A stretch of 64,000 nucleotides of DNA from Ditylenchus dipsaci (taxonomy: Eukaryota > Nematoda > Chromadorea > Rhabditida > Anguinidae), in the NCBI GenBank assembly GCA_004194705.1, contig SADC01001371.1, forward strand, positions 1 to 64,000, read 5' to 3'. Positions 43,977 through 54,590 of this stretch are shown here, piece after piece; within the stretch, counting starts at the first letter, position 1, and each line of letters starts with the position of its first letter. The translations under genes and the position numbers were made by a program. The notes under the pieces are model-generated. The model was not told where the DNA came from. It searched no databases and saw only the letters and a list, made by a program, of their open reading frames with translations.

Positions 43977-45964
43977 ACTCGCTACAAAACATAACTCGCT
44001 ACCACAACTCGCTACAAACATAACTCGCTACCACAACTCGCTACAAACATAACTCGCTACCACAACTCGCTACAAACATAACTCGCTACCACAACTCGCT
44101 AAAAACATAACTCGCTACCACAACTCGCTACACTTTTTCATCACACCTTCTTGCAATGGGATTTTTATACAAGCTGCTGATTTTTTGATCATTTTTACTG
44201 TCTCACTTCTCCGCTTTTATAAATTCGACAAATTGATCGAAAGTTGAATAACTTCATAGAAGGTGAGATAAGTACAAGACAAACTCCTTACCACAGCTCC
44301 TTACAAAACATAACTCCTTACCACAACTCCTTACATTTTCACAATTGTTCCTAGAATTGTCATGAGAATTTTTTTTCCGATATTTTACGTTTAATCATGA
44401 CCATTTTTCAATTTTATTCAGAACGAAACATTTGTACGATTTCGACATATTTGCTGAACAACTTTATTAATAACGTGAGATAAATAAGAGACAAACAATA
44501 ACATTCAAAAAAATAACATAAGGGGGTGAGCATTTCTAGAACAATTCTCCGCCAAGGATTTCTTTCGCCATTTCTTTTCTGATTCCAGCCATTTGTTGTG
44601 GAGTGAAGTCAAACTGTCCTCCGCGAGACACACATTCAGCAAACTTGCAGATAAAGACACCGCAATCGAAACCATTCTTCTGCTCAGGGATGTCCTGGAA
44701 ATTACGAATTTATTTACTAACCAGTAAAAACTTAGACTACCTTCGGGCAAAAGCAAAGCCAATTCGATAAATCGACCACTGTGAGGCCACTCAATGGATC
44801 ATCCGCCGCGTATCTCTTTTTCATCGCGTGTTCTGCCAAGAAGCTTCTTAAATCGTTTATTGTTAACCTGAACCTTCTTTAATTACTTACTTGATCAAAT
44901 TCATATGCTTTGTGCCATCGCCGTGCAAAGAGTCGAAGTACATTAGCCTTTCCTTCTCCAGATTGCCCACCTAAATAAAAATAATTTATGGTTTCTCTAC
45001 CACAGGTAAGGCATACCACCAACGACCAATGACCGGGAGTGTGAATAGGGAAAAGGAGGATCTTGTATTGGAAGACGTCGACGCTTGCTGTCCAACTGAG
45101 CACTTCTTTTGGTCCTTTTATTCCAGTTGATTCTATGTTCGGATGTTTGGAAACTTCTTGCGCTTTGCCCGAGCTAATCCCTCTTGCGTCGCACGAACAT
45201 TCCCACAAGCAGCACTTCGGATCGTAGCAAAATCTGAAAGAGAAACAGAATCAGCTTAAAAACCACCGTAAAATCACCTTTATTACGCCCGTATTCAGAC
45301 AGCACTCTGTTGTCGATCCGAACTCTCGCGCTTGCCGGCTTCTCCTTGATTCCTGTCGCCATTTCCGCTTGGATGCTCCGGCGCACATTAACTCCCTTGA
45401 CCTGAAAAGACTCGAATGATAAAGGAAAACCACTCCAAAAAACCTTACTTGGCTAAGTACTTTTGGAACACATTTCGCCAGATGATTGTAGCCCTCCACG
45501 CTCTCGGTGAATTCGTTTGTCATCAGATTGAACTTCAACGTCTTGATCGGCTGTTTCCTGGCGCCTTTCTTGTCGACGACGGCACGACATCCAGCGCAAT
45601 TGAGATAAACTTGTTCGGAGCCGTCTGCAAGAGTGACTGTTCTTCTCGCTTGGTCCATGTGTAGCAGCCAAGACTATCTTCGATGAGCGTCAACGGCACA
45701 GTCTTTGTTCCGATCCTTTGCGAGTGCACGAGTTGAGTGCTAGCCATCAGAAGAACTTGAATACATTGTGTTATAGATAAAACACATTCACAACAAACAG
45801 AAAAAAATGATCAAAAAATCAGCAGCTTGAATAAAAATCCCATTGCAAGAAGGTGTGATAAAAAAGTGTAGCGAGTTGTGGTAGCGAGTTATGTTTGTAG
45901 CGAGTTGTGGTAGCGAGTTATGTTTGTAGCGAGTTATGGTAGCGAGTTATGTTTTGTAGCGAGT
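43977..45964 (-). mobile_element. Two-kb element with CTCGCTAC word arrays carrying a ULP1 gene
   Basis: Inverted arrays of CTCGCTAC(A/C) words alternate with ACAA and AACATAA spacers at both ends: 43977-44133 (about ten words) and 45866-45964. The arrays are followed inward by a further inverted match (TTCTTGCAATGGGATTTTTA). A second small array with word CTCCTTAC lies at 44283-44336. The only gene found is a ULP1-like peptidase on the minus strand. No transposase and no clear target duplication were seen. It starts 16 bp after the SLC22 stop codon. Confidence 0.8.
44536..45747 (-). CDS. ULP1-like (C48) cysteine peptidase in a transposable element
   Basis: Minus-strand exons carry the full peptidase signature: LLFPIHTPGHWSLVV near 45060 (His), LMYFDSLHGDG near 44930 (Asp), then after an intron IPEQKNGFDCGVFICKFAEC near 44660 (Gln and Cys). 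The frame ends MAKEILGGELF with the stop at 44536-44538. C48 peptidases cleave SUMO or related modifiers. Upstream, YLNCAGCRAVVDKK...HLAKC (about 45600-45450) is a Cys/His pattern like a FLYWCH-type finger. The first frame (MASTQLVHSQ from 45747) is out of register with it by one base, so the start may be 45658 or the N-terminus may be broken. All four catalytic positions are intact. Its presence as sole cargo of the element is unusual. Confidence 0.7.
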
Positions 45965-46496
45965 CCTGTTTCCCCCGCTAAAAGAAGTAAAAAAACCATT
46001 CAGTTAGATTAAATAGTGCTCATACGTGCAAACCAATGTTATTTTAAAAATTGCTGATTGCAGTGTAACTATATAGTAATTGCAGTCGACCAATAAATGT
46101 ACAAATAGCAATTTATATATTTTTTTAACCACGGATTTATGAAGCAACCAACAAATGCAGTTACTAGGCATTTGGGGCCCACCGCATTTGGCCCCCGCGA
46201 ATGAACCCCATATATCCTCGGCAAATCGTCGATAAATTCATTTGATCCTCGGTAAATATTACGGTAAATATTTCCTGCAATACATACATCTTCAGGTAAA
46301 TTCATCCTCGACATTTCCAGGGTTACAGGTTCGAATCCTGCTGGTTGCAGACTTTTTTCTTGATTACGTATAAAAGTAAACATTTTTTAAAGAAATAGTA
46401 AAGTTTAGGCTGAGTACGAAAACCGCTTGTATCCAGCTTTAAAGGGTATGAAAGGGTAGGGAAACCACTTTAATCCACCCTGAAAGGGCATATATC

Positions 46497-46909
46497 AGGT
46501 TGTTCAGAAAGTTAGCGACCACTCCTGAAAACATTTATTTTTGATCTTTTCCAACTTAAAAAAAATTCAAACTTTTTATTTGTGCTAACAAGGCAAGGCT
46601 GGATATTGCTGAGTCACTAGCCTATTCACCGAATAGTGCTTCTACCAACTTCTAATTGTTTCGGTTACTGCAGAAAATATTTCAGAAACGAACAGGAAAT
46701 TCGGTTATTCGTTGATAATCTTTTTTTACTCAAGGGCATCTGATTTCTTTGTTCGCGGGTTAATGGATTTGGTTCGTTCATGGGAGACAGTTATAGAGCA
46801 CGAAGCGGAGTATCCACCAAAATTTATGTGTTACCGAGAATAAAAAGTTAAAAAAGTTTAGAAAGTAATTAATGTGTTCAGGAGTGGTCGCGAATTTTCT
46901 GAACAACCT
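46497..46909. mobile_element. Mariner-like non-autonomous element, 413 bp
   Basis: AGGTTGTTCAGAAAGTTAGC and GACCACTCCTGAA at the left match the inverted right end (TTCAGGAGTGGTCGCGAATT, TTCTGAACAACCT) with two differences. The AGGTTGTxCAxAAAGTxxxCG terminus is mariner-like. No TA on the left side is preserved, and no transposase core was found. Confidence 0.65.
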
Positions 46910-47096
46910 TATACCGTATTCTTTCTAATTAAAGCACCGGTGCGTTTATTTTTCAACCTTCGTCCAGGGGGTGCGTTAATTAATCGGGATGTGTTAATTT
47001 TTCAACATGGCCGGCGCGAGTGCGGTGAAAATTCTTGACAAAACACAAGAGAACAATCAATTTTATTAGTACAACATCAACACTCAATCAAAAGTA

Positions 47097-48502
47097 GGCT
47101 GTACCGAAGAATTTTAAGAAATATTTGCTAAAAAGCACATTTGCCAAAAAAAAAAAACTTTTGCTGAAAAAAATATTGCTGAAGACATATTTGCTAAAGG
47201 CACATTTGCTAAAAAAAATTTTTGCTAAAGGCACTTTTGCTAAAAAAAATTGCGAAAGGCCTTTTCTGGTTCATTTTGTGACTCAGACCCTAAGGTATTT
47301 CGAAAAATGCAGGTACATGGAGTCGATCTTGTGACCTAAAAATTGACCCTATCACACTCAATATCGCATCACCGTGAACCCCCTCCCTGAGGGCATCATC
47401 TGGATAGCATCCAAACCATTTGAATAGTGCTCACATTGTCGAGACCGGCGCTAACCACCTCATGGTACCTAAACCACCTCTATACTGCTCCAACCATCTA
47501 TACGGTGCCCCAAACCCCCTGTAGGGTACTCAAACTACTCGCATCTTATTTTTCCAAGAATCGAGTACAGTCAACCCCCGCTATAGTGACACCTCGCATA
47601 TAGGAAAACCCTCGTTATAGTGACACCTTGCAGATGATGTGGTTGGTTTTGTCTCAAACGCCTTAGTCTAGACCCTCGCTGTAGTGACACCCTCGCTACA
47701 ACAAATAAGATTCAGGTAGTTTGAGTACTCTACAGGAGGTTTGGAGTACCATCCATCTATTCACCCCTGGTTAATGGGTTAGGGTGGGTAAAATCGCAAT
47801 TTCGGTCTTATTAAAGTCAATTCCCAAGAGGATTTTACGTCAGAATAAATAGTTTGCCTTTAATTTTCACGAAATTCTATTTGTTCAGGTCATTCAGCTG
47901 GATAACCACCTGGATCAGGGGCATACACCTAAGATTATCGGGTCGGGGTGGGTGAACGCAATTCTGATCCCTTCTAACAGGGTTCGTCACACGATTTTAT
48001 ATACAAAAGCACTATTGGACAGCGAATGATACCACCTGGAAGAGACCAACTGAGAATTAATATGTAGGCACCTGCGTACTACCCTCAGGATTCACCCACT
48101 TGGGCACTTATGGTAAATTAGGACTTCTGACGTCCCATGAAGACCATTTATGGTGTAACTACTGAGGGTGTAACCACTATGATGTTCACTGAGGACAATT
48201 TCACTAAAAGAAAACCATGCAAAACTTTAAGAATAAGGTGAAAAGAGAAAAAAAAAGTTAGAATGATGGTGTCTTTGACACAGAAATAACAACAAAAGTG
48301 CGTTAACAAAAGAAATTTTTAGCAAATATGCCTTTACCAAAAGAAATTTTAACAAATGCGCCTTAAATATAAAAAATTTAGCAAATGTGCTTTTAGCAAT
48401 TTTTCTAGCAAATGTGCCTTTAGCAAAAAATTTTTTTAGCAGAAAGTTTTTTTAGCAAATGTGCCGTTTAGCAAATATTTCTTTAAATTCTTCGGTACAG
48501 CC
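47097..48502. mobile_element. Fold-back with GGCTGTACCGAAG ends and TTTGCTAAAGGCAC arrays
   Basis: GGCTGTACCGAAGAATTTTA at the left matches the inverted right end. Inside are inverted arrays of AAATTTTTGCTAAAGGCACA-like words (47125-47265, 48330-48470). The middle, 47270-48250, holds pogo-like CCCTCGxTATAGTGACACC words near 47577-47700 and no gene I can support. Confidence 0.7.
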
Positions 48503-48542
48503 CAAAAATAGAGCTGACGATTTGGCCTTTTTTTTTCGATTA

Positions 48543-48763
48543 CCGTATATCTTCTAATAAGGCCCACCTTCTATTGAGACCCCACCTCTTGAGAGGTGTT
48601 GAAAAATAAGGCCCCACCTCAAATAAGGCCTAATAAGGCCAAAAAGGTATACTCTAATAAGGCCCCACCTTCTAATAAGTCCCCACCTTCTAATAAGGTC
48701 CCACCTCCAAGAAGGGGTTGAAAATAAGGCCCCATGGGTTCTTATTAGAAGATATACGATATG
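48543..48763. mobile_element. MITE with ACCGTATATCTTCTAATAAG ends
   Basis: ACCGTATATCTTCTAATAAG at the left is inverted at the right (CTTATTAGAAGATATACGAT). The body is repeats of TAATAAGGCCCCACC. It is related to the other CCGTATTTCCTCTAATAAG-ended repeats of the window. Confidence 0.7.
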
Positions 48764-48866
48764 CGATTGTGATTATTTTGGTCTTAACCCGATACGATTG
48801 CGATTATTTGAAAAAATCAAATGCGATTAATCGCAACGATTATCTCAAAAAATTCAGGTGCGATTA

Positions 48867-51237
48867 CAGTAGCGGACAAAAAAAATTGAACACATGGTTA
48901 CATTTTATAAATCGTGAAAGTTTTGGAATTTTTTCTGCGTGTTGAAAGTTCTGTTAAAGGCAAAGATGTAGCATTTTTCTTCCTCTTTCAAATGCTTAGT
49001 TCAATTTTTTAATTGTCAGGCTTTGACATCGTTGTAAATTCATTTTTCTGATACGAGTCCATTTTATACCCGGACAAAAAAAATTGAACAGGCAACCGCA
49101 ATAAACAGAAACCGCAATAATCTCAAAAAATTCTTTTATTTCACACTATTATTTCGTAGCCCTGTTTCTTAGCTACAATTTGGTGGGTCAAACTTCTATT
49201 TTTGATAATTATGGAAAAAGTTATGACCATCAACATAAAAGGGTCAATTTCTAGTCAAAATAAAGAAAAATCTAAGGAAAATGACTGTTTAGCCACATAA
49301 ATAATAGCTTTTCTCAAAGAAATGTCGGTGAAAGGGTACACGACATTTTTCTACCACGACATTTTTCTACCTACGACATTTTTCTACCGGACACTTTTCT
49401 ACCAGACATTTTCTACTCCGACATTTTTCTACCGCGACATTTTTCTATTGCAAGAAATTTGTTCATCAGCCTCATTTTTTACATTCGAAATGTGGAAAAA
49501 ATTCTTTCGCGATGGAAGGTTGTATTATAAGCAGCGGCTGCTACGAGGAATCAATGATGAATCAAAAAACCAACGGATGCAAAAGCGGAGCTTGGTTCTT
49601 CGTGGATGGGCGTTTCTGCAGGTAAATTGTTTACACTCAATGTTATTTTGTAGTTTGGAACACGTCTTTCAGGATTGTTACAGGACATGGTTGCGCTAAT
49701 ATTCGAAGATCGTCGTTTTCGATCCAAAATTCTACCTCAAACTTTCTCTGACCGATGTAAGAACAGTTCTCGGTTGGACACGACACGAAGATATCTCTGA
49801 ACACGATATTCTACTGATTGCAATTCATCTGCCTGGACATTGGGCTCTCGTGGTATGTCGGGTTTTTTTTTGTCGAAAATAACTTATGAACAAATTTTTT
49901 CAGGCGGTCAAAATTGAGAAACACAGGCAAATTTACTACGACTCTCTCCTCGGTGATGGTCAGATATGTCTGTCCTTAATCAAGTAAGATCTTTTTTACT
50001 TGTCTGTTCATCATAGAATTTTGTAGAAAATACTTGGAGCATGAGTCGATGCAAAAGGGACATCAAGAAAAAGGTCCGGTCAATTGGCTAGGTTTGAGCG
50101 ACAAGGTGTTTTTCAACGCTTTTCGAAATTTTTAACCTATTCAATTTTTAGACTATCCCTCAGCAAAGCGATAGCTATAATTGTGGAATTTTCGTTTGTC
50201 TATGTGCCCTCACGTGAAGTTTGCCCTGAGTTCAAGCAACAGCACGTAAAAGACATTGGCAGAATAATCGCAAAAGAAATCCTTGACGGAGTCATGTCTA
50301 AACCAAAGGAAATTGATGAATCTATTGTACGATAGGTCATTTAGTGATTCCTGCTCATGTTATACCGTTATGTTGATTTGTGAATAAAAAAGAGGCTTAA
50401 ATTTTAAATAGAAAAATGTCGCGGTAGAAAAATGTCGTGCTCCCCGGTGAAAATATGACATCCATTGCACCATTCGAAAGCTCTTTGATTCCTCTACAAA
50501 ATAACACGTCGACTGTTTTTTTAGAAAAAATACAGGGCTGATATCATCATTGATTCCTCGTAGCAGCCGCTGCTTATAATACAACCTTCCATCGCGAAAG
50601 AATTTTTTTCCACATTTCGAATGTAAAAAATGAGGCTGATGAACAAATTTCTTGCAATAGAAAAATGTCGCGGTAGAAAAATGTCGGAGTAGAAAAATGT
50701 CTGGTAGAAAAGTGTCCGGTAGAAAAATGTCGTAGGTAGAAAAATGTCGTGGTAGAAAAATGTCGTGTACCCTTTCACCGACATTTCTTTGAGAAAAGCT
50801 ATTATTTATGTGGCTAAACAGTCATTTTCCTTAGATTTTCTTTATTTTGACTAGAAATTGACCCTTTTATGTTGATGGTCATAACTTTTTCCATAATTAT
50901 CAAAAATAGAAGTTTGACCCACCAAATTGTAGCTAAGAAACAGGGCTACGAAATAATAGTGTGAAATAAAAGAATTTTTGAGATTATTGCGGTTTCTGTT
51001 TATTGCGGTTGCCTGTTCAATTTTTTTTGTCCGGGTATAAAATGGACTCGTATCAGAAAAATGAATTTACAACGATGTCAAAGCCTGACAATTAAAAAAT
51101 TGAACTAAGCATTTGAAAGAGGAAGAAAAATGCTACATCTTTGCCTTTAACAGAACTTTCAACACGCAGAAAAAATTCCAAAACTTTCACGATTTATAAA
51201 ATGTAACCATGTGTTCAATTTTTTTTGTCCGCTACTG
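48867..51237 (+). mobile_element. 2.4-kb TA-flanked element with 700-bp TIRs carrying a ULP1 copy
   Basis: CAGTAGCGGACAAAAAAAAT starts at 48867 after TA, and the inverted copy ends at 51237 before TA, as in Tc1/mariner elements. Arms run about 700 bp (to about 49568 and from about 50540). Within the arms at 49335-49450 and 50645-50775 are inverted arrays of a GACATTTTTCTAC word. The centre carries a decayed ULP1-like peptidase. Sequence near 50440-50540 is homologous to the interior of the MITE at 37486-38336, so a ULP1-bearing unit probably entered an element of that family. Confidence 0.8.
49680..50335 (+). pseudogene. ULP1-like peptidase, frameshifted
   Basis: FDPKFYLKLSLTDVRTVLGW and HDILLIAIHLPGHWALV (His) read from about 49712 to 49852. 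After an intron AVKIEKHRQIYYDSLLGDGQ (Asp) follows, then KYLEHESMQKGHQEK, then TIPQQSDSYNCGIFVCLCAL (Gln, Cys) near 50145-50210. Right after this the frame stops, and the expected tail (EFKQQHVKDIGRIIAKEIL) continues one frame over to 50335, so there is at least one frameshift. All catalytic residues are visible. Introns are about 50 nt. It shares domain and intron style with the copy at 44536-45747 but is clearly diverged. Confidence 0.75.
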
Positions 51238-51379
51238 TATTATTACTTTTCGCTCCTAGGACTGAACTTCACTCTACCGAAAATCCGAGAACACGGTTAA
51301 AAGCGCTCCAAAGCAATTTTTTATCCGTGAAACGGTTAGAAAACACGTTTTTAAAGGGCCTGACCTCTTCCTACTCGGT

Positions 51380-51560
51380 GGTCCCCCGCCAATTCAAAAA
51401 TTTTCCCTCGATCATTGGACTTCTGTACGGATCTTTCCGCCACGTTTCTAACAAAACTAGGCCTGAAATCAAATTTTAGGCTTAGTTTTGTTAGAAACCT
51501 AGCGGAAAAATCCGTACAGAAGTCCAATGATCAAGAGAAAATTTTGAATTGGCGGGGACC
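51380..51560. repeat. Hairpin, CCCCCGCCAATTCAAAA family
   Basis: GGTCCCCCGCCAATTCAAAA, TCATTGGACTTCTGTACGGA and TTTCTAACAAAACTA pair with their complements to 51560. Sister copies lie at 53300-53480 and, cut by the window end, at 63850-64000. Confidence 0.8.
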
Positions 51561-52559
51561 ACCGAGTGGGAAGAGGTCAGGCCCTTTAAGGGCAATATTT
51601 TTTTTGTACCAAATATACTTTTTTCTGTACCAAATCTGCTTTTGTACCAAATTTACTATTTTCTGTACCAAATGGGGGAACAGCCCCAAAGATCACGATT
51701 GACCGGCGTAGTGTTAATTAGAGAGAATACGGTATACACATCTATGGTGCGTTATCGTTTCAGCACTTTTTTCAAATGAAAAAAAGGACGAAACGTTTCG
51801 TGCTTTTTTTTCAAATGAAAAAAAAGCACGAAACGTTTCGTCCTTTTTTTCATTCTAAGATTGCCTTGGTCCCCCCTGTTGTTTTTCGAAAATTTTTAGA
51901 TTGTGTCCGAACCACCCACACCACCCAAAACCACCCAAATTCACCCAAAACTACCCAAACACTTCGAGCCACCGGGAAACCCCAGGTGTTGGTACTCAGG
52001 TAATGGTCCTCAGGCAGCTCCACCCAGCTCTTCTTGGGTGGTGCTACTTCGGTGGTGGTACTCATGTAGTGGTATCCTCGAGCCTTAATCGAATTGATCC
52101 ACACCGAATCGGCTCACACACGAATCGGTCGGCTCTAGGTCAATTGATCAACGGTCAATTGATCTACAAATTAATTTAAACTAGCATTTTGTGTTTTTAT
52201 TGTCTTTCGGCATACAGTACACTCTCGATAGACCGCCATCTCTGGAGACGCCGGTTTGCTGGTGGTTTATCGAGGGTGCCATTTCCTGTAAATGTCGTGT
52301 ACCTGACTAAATCGGGTAACCACAATGTGACGGTTTATCGAGAGTGGACTTTATTTGATTTTCTTTCGATTTTTCTAGCTCTTATGGAAATGTTATGCTC
52401 TTCCCATATTATTTTGCGCGACAATAGTTGAGTCGCCATAACCTGGAATTTTTTAAATGATCTAAAATCTCAATCTTAGATATTTTGTGTAATGTTATCG
52501 GATGTTCAAAATCTATTTTTTTCAGAGTACTTTCTGCGTCTGAAGAAGCCTCTTGAAGA

Positions 52560-52929
52560 ATGAAGCTGAATCCCTTGGTCTCCTCGCCGGCTCGCAAATT
52601 CCATTCCAACGCTCCGTCTCACATTAAGAGGAAGATCGTGTCGGCGCCTCTCTCCAAGGATCTTCGCAACAAGCATGGAGTGTGCTCTGTTCCTATCCGG
52701 TCAGTTGCTGTAGATCTGTATCCTAATTCGATCACATTGTTTTTCAGAACTGATGATGAAGTCATTGTCACACGTGGACATTTCAGGGATTGATGCTTCG
52801 GACATCTCTATTACCAAGCTGCTGTTGGACAAGGACCGCCGTGGAATGCTTGAGCGCAAGGCTGCTGATCGTGCCCGGGTCACTGGAGCTCTCAAGGGAA
52901 AGCACACCGAAGAGAATATCGACAAATAA
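52560..52929 (+). pseudogene. Ribosomal protein RPL26 (uL24) copy with internal deletion
   Basis: Exon 1 (52560-52699) reads [20 protein letters not shown] then [20 protein letters not shown], the conserved N-terminus of 60S protein L26. After a 48-nt intron the frame continues [12 protein letters not shown] (from 52748) and then stops. The C-terminal part ISITKLLLDKDRRGMLERKA and RVTGALKGKHTEENIDK reads in another frame to a stop at 52927-52929. About 45-50 residues of the KOW region between them are missing. The retained intron argues against retrocopying. The upstream ttttttcag could serve as a splice or trans-splice acceptor. Not expected to make a working ribosomal protein. Confidence 0.85.
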
Positions 52930-53289
52930 ACATATCCTTATATTCCATTTGCACTTTGCTGTTCCTTCTCTGGTGTTATTAAAAGTGGCCAATAAATTTT
53001 TTGTTGGATTAAAATTTTAGTATAGTTTGTGGAAGCCGGTATGTGTCAATTACGTTTGGTCATTAAAATTTTGTGGCCAATTTTTCAGCAATTAAAACTG
53101 TCTAAATATTATATAACTCAACAAATTATTCAACATATCCAAGATTAAGGTGTAGATGAGAAAAATTCTGTGCGACACTGTACCGATAAAGATTGATCAA
53201 GACTAATGAAGACCGACCAGGACCGCGTACGCGAAAGTCCTGAACGACCATTGAAGGTCGCTCAGGACCCTTAAAGGGCCATTGCCGTC

Positions 53290-53480
53290 TACGACAATGG
53301 TTGTCCCCCGCCAATTTAAGAAAATTCCGCATGATTGAATATCTGTACGGACTTTTTAACTTGGTTTCTAACATAGCTTCAACTAAAATTAAATTCCAGG
53401 CCTTGTTTTGTTAGAAACTAAGCTGAAAATCCGTACAGAAATTCAATGATTAGACGGAAAAAAATTTAATTGGCGGAGAA
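53290..53480. repeat. Hairpin, CCCCCGCCAATT family, second copy
   Basis: TGTCCCCCGCCAATTTAAGA with ATCTGTACGGACTTTTTAAC and GGTTTCTAACA pairs with the downstream half ending near 53480. The loop is short. Same family as 51380-51560. Confidence 0.75.
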
Positions 53481-53794
53481 CGCGTGGTCATGACCTTTAA
53501 GAATGAAGCAGGAACATTAAAGATAGTTCAAAGATGTTGAGGAGTTATCAATATTAGTGAGAATGGAATAAGACCATTGATTATGAGTAAGAACTAAGAC
53601 CATTAGATATTGATCATCATAGATTCATAAATGAACGAATGTCCACCGCAAAATATCCAACCGAAAAATGTATTAAATAAAAGACTAAATCTTTTGATCC
53701 AAGTGGACGACCACTTGATTTCATTGATTCAGACTGAAAAATTTCAATTCCCGCAAAAGTTTTATTTGGAGTAGTTTTGGATGGTTTCGGGGTG

Positions 53795-54590
53795 CGTAGA
53801 CGTTTGGCCCATTTTGGACAAATGTCCAAAAATGGGCCAAACGTTTGGCCCATTTTGGACATTTGTCCAAAATGGGCCAAACGCTAATTCTGCCTTGGTC
53901 CCCCTGTTGATTTTTTTTACAAATTTTCATTTAGTCTAATTGCATCAAAAACCGTTCCAGAACACATTTTCCTTCGCTTTTTAACGAAAAAAGAGATTGT
54001 ATATCAAACCTCGTACCATTTTGTGACTTTTCCAGCACATGCTGATGTCATGTTTGTTTTAGATTTGGGATCGATAATTATTTGTCTGCTTTTTGCTGAA
54101 AGAGCTACTTTTACAGTGCCTAACAAAATGCTGCTGGCATTTTTTGGGGTTTTTTCAAGATTCACCATCTTCACTGAAATTAATCCCACAATTTTTCAAA
54201 GTAAGGCGTACTAAATTTAATTATTGCCACTAAATAAAGAGAAAACATCGCTATTGGACCAATCGAAGACTTTCATTTTGAGCGGCTAAAACAGACAAAT
54301 AATTATCGATCCCAAAATCTAAAACAAAACATGACATCAGCATGTGGCTGGAAAAGTCACAAAATGGTACGAGGTTTGATATACAATCTCTTTTTCGTTA
54401 AAAAGCGAAGGAAAATGTGTTCTGGAACGGTTTTTGATGCAATTAGACTAAATGAAAATTTGTAAAAAAAATCAACAGGGGGACCAAGGCAGAATTAGCG
54501 TTTGGCCCATTTTGGACAAATGTCCAAAATGGGCCAAACGTTTGGCCCATTTTTGGACATTTGTCCAAAATGGGCCAAACGTCCCTTTAC
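53795..54590. repeat. Fold-back with GTTTGGCCCATTTTGGAC arrays
   Basis: Two head-to-tail hairpins of GTTTGGCCCATTTTGGACAA...CCAAAC at 53798-53883 are mirrored at 54498-54583. Inner arms contain CCTTGGTCCCCCTGTTG and GATGTCATGTTT. The centre is near 54190. The GGACAAATGTCC core is shared with the Mutator-like TIR hairpins at 2283-2326 and 5664-5710. Confidence 0.75.

Noticed and set aside
44000..44135. CRISPR-like regular repeat with short spacers
   Set aside because: Spacers are 4 and 7-8 nt and constant, the array is inverted at the other end of an element, and the DNA is eukaryotic.
46315..46352. tRNA T-arm (CAGGTTCGAATCCTGC) followed by poly-T
   Set aside because: A perfect B box, but no A box, D arm or acceptor pairing could be found upstream. 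Kept only as a possible tRNA remnant.
49322..49699. 125-aa plus-strand frame starting MSVKGYTTFFYHD, with a mirror at 50521-50784
   Set aside because: Most of it reads the GACATTTTTCTAC array and the palindrome arm. Only sequence from about 49712 on has peptidase character.
52205..52345. Short frame with LSRVPFPVNVVYL
   Set aside because: It lies in a degenerate pogo-like repeat with CACTCTCGATAGACCG and CGGTTTATCGAGAGTGG ends.
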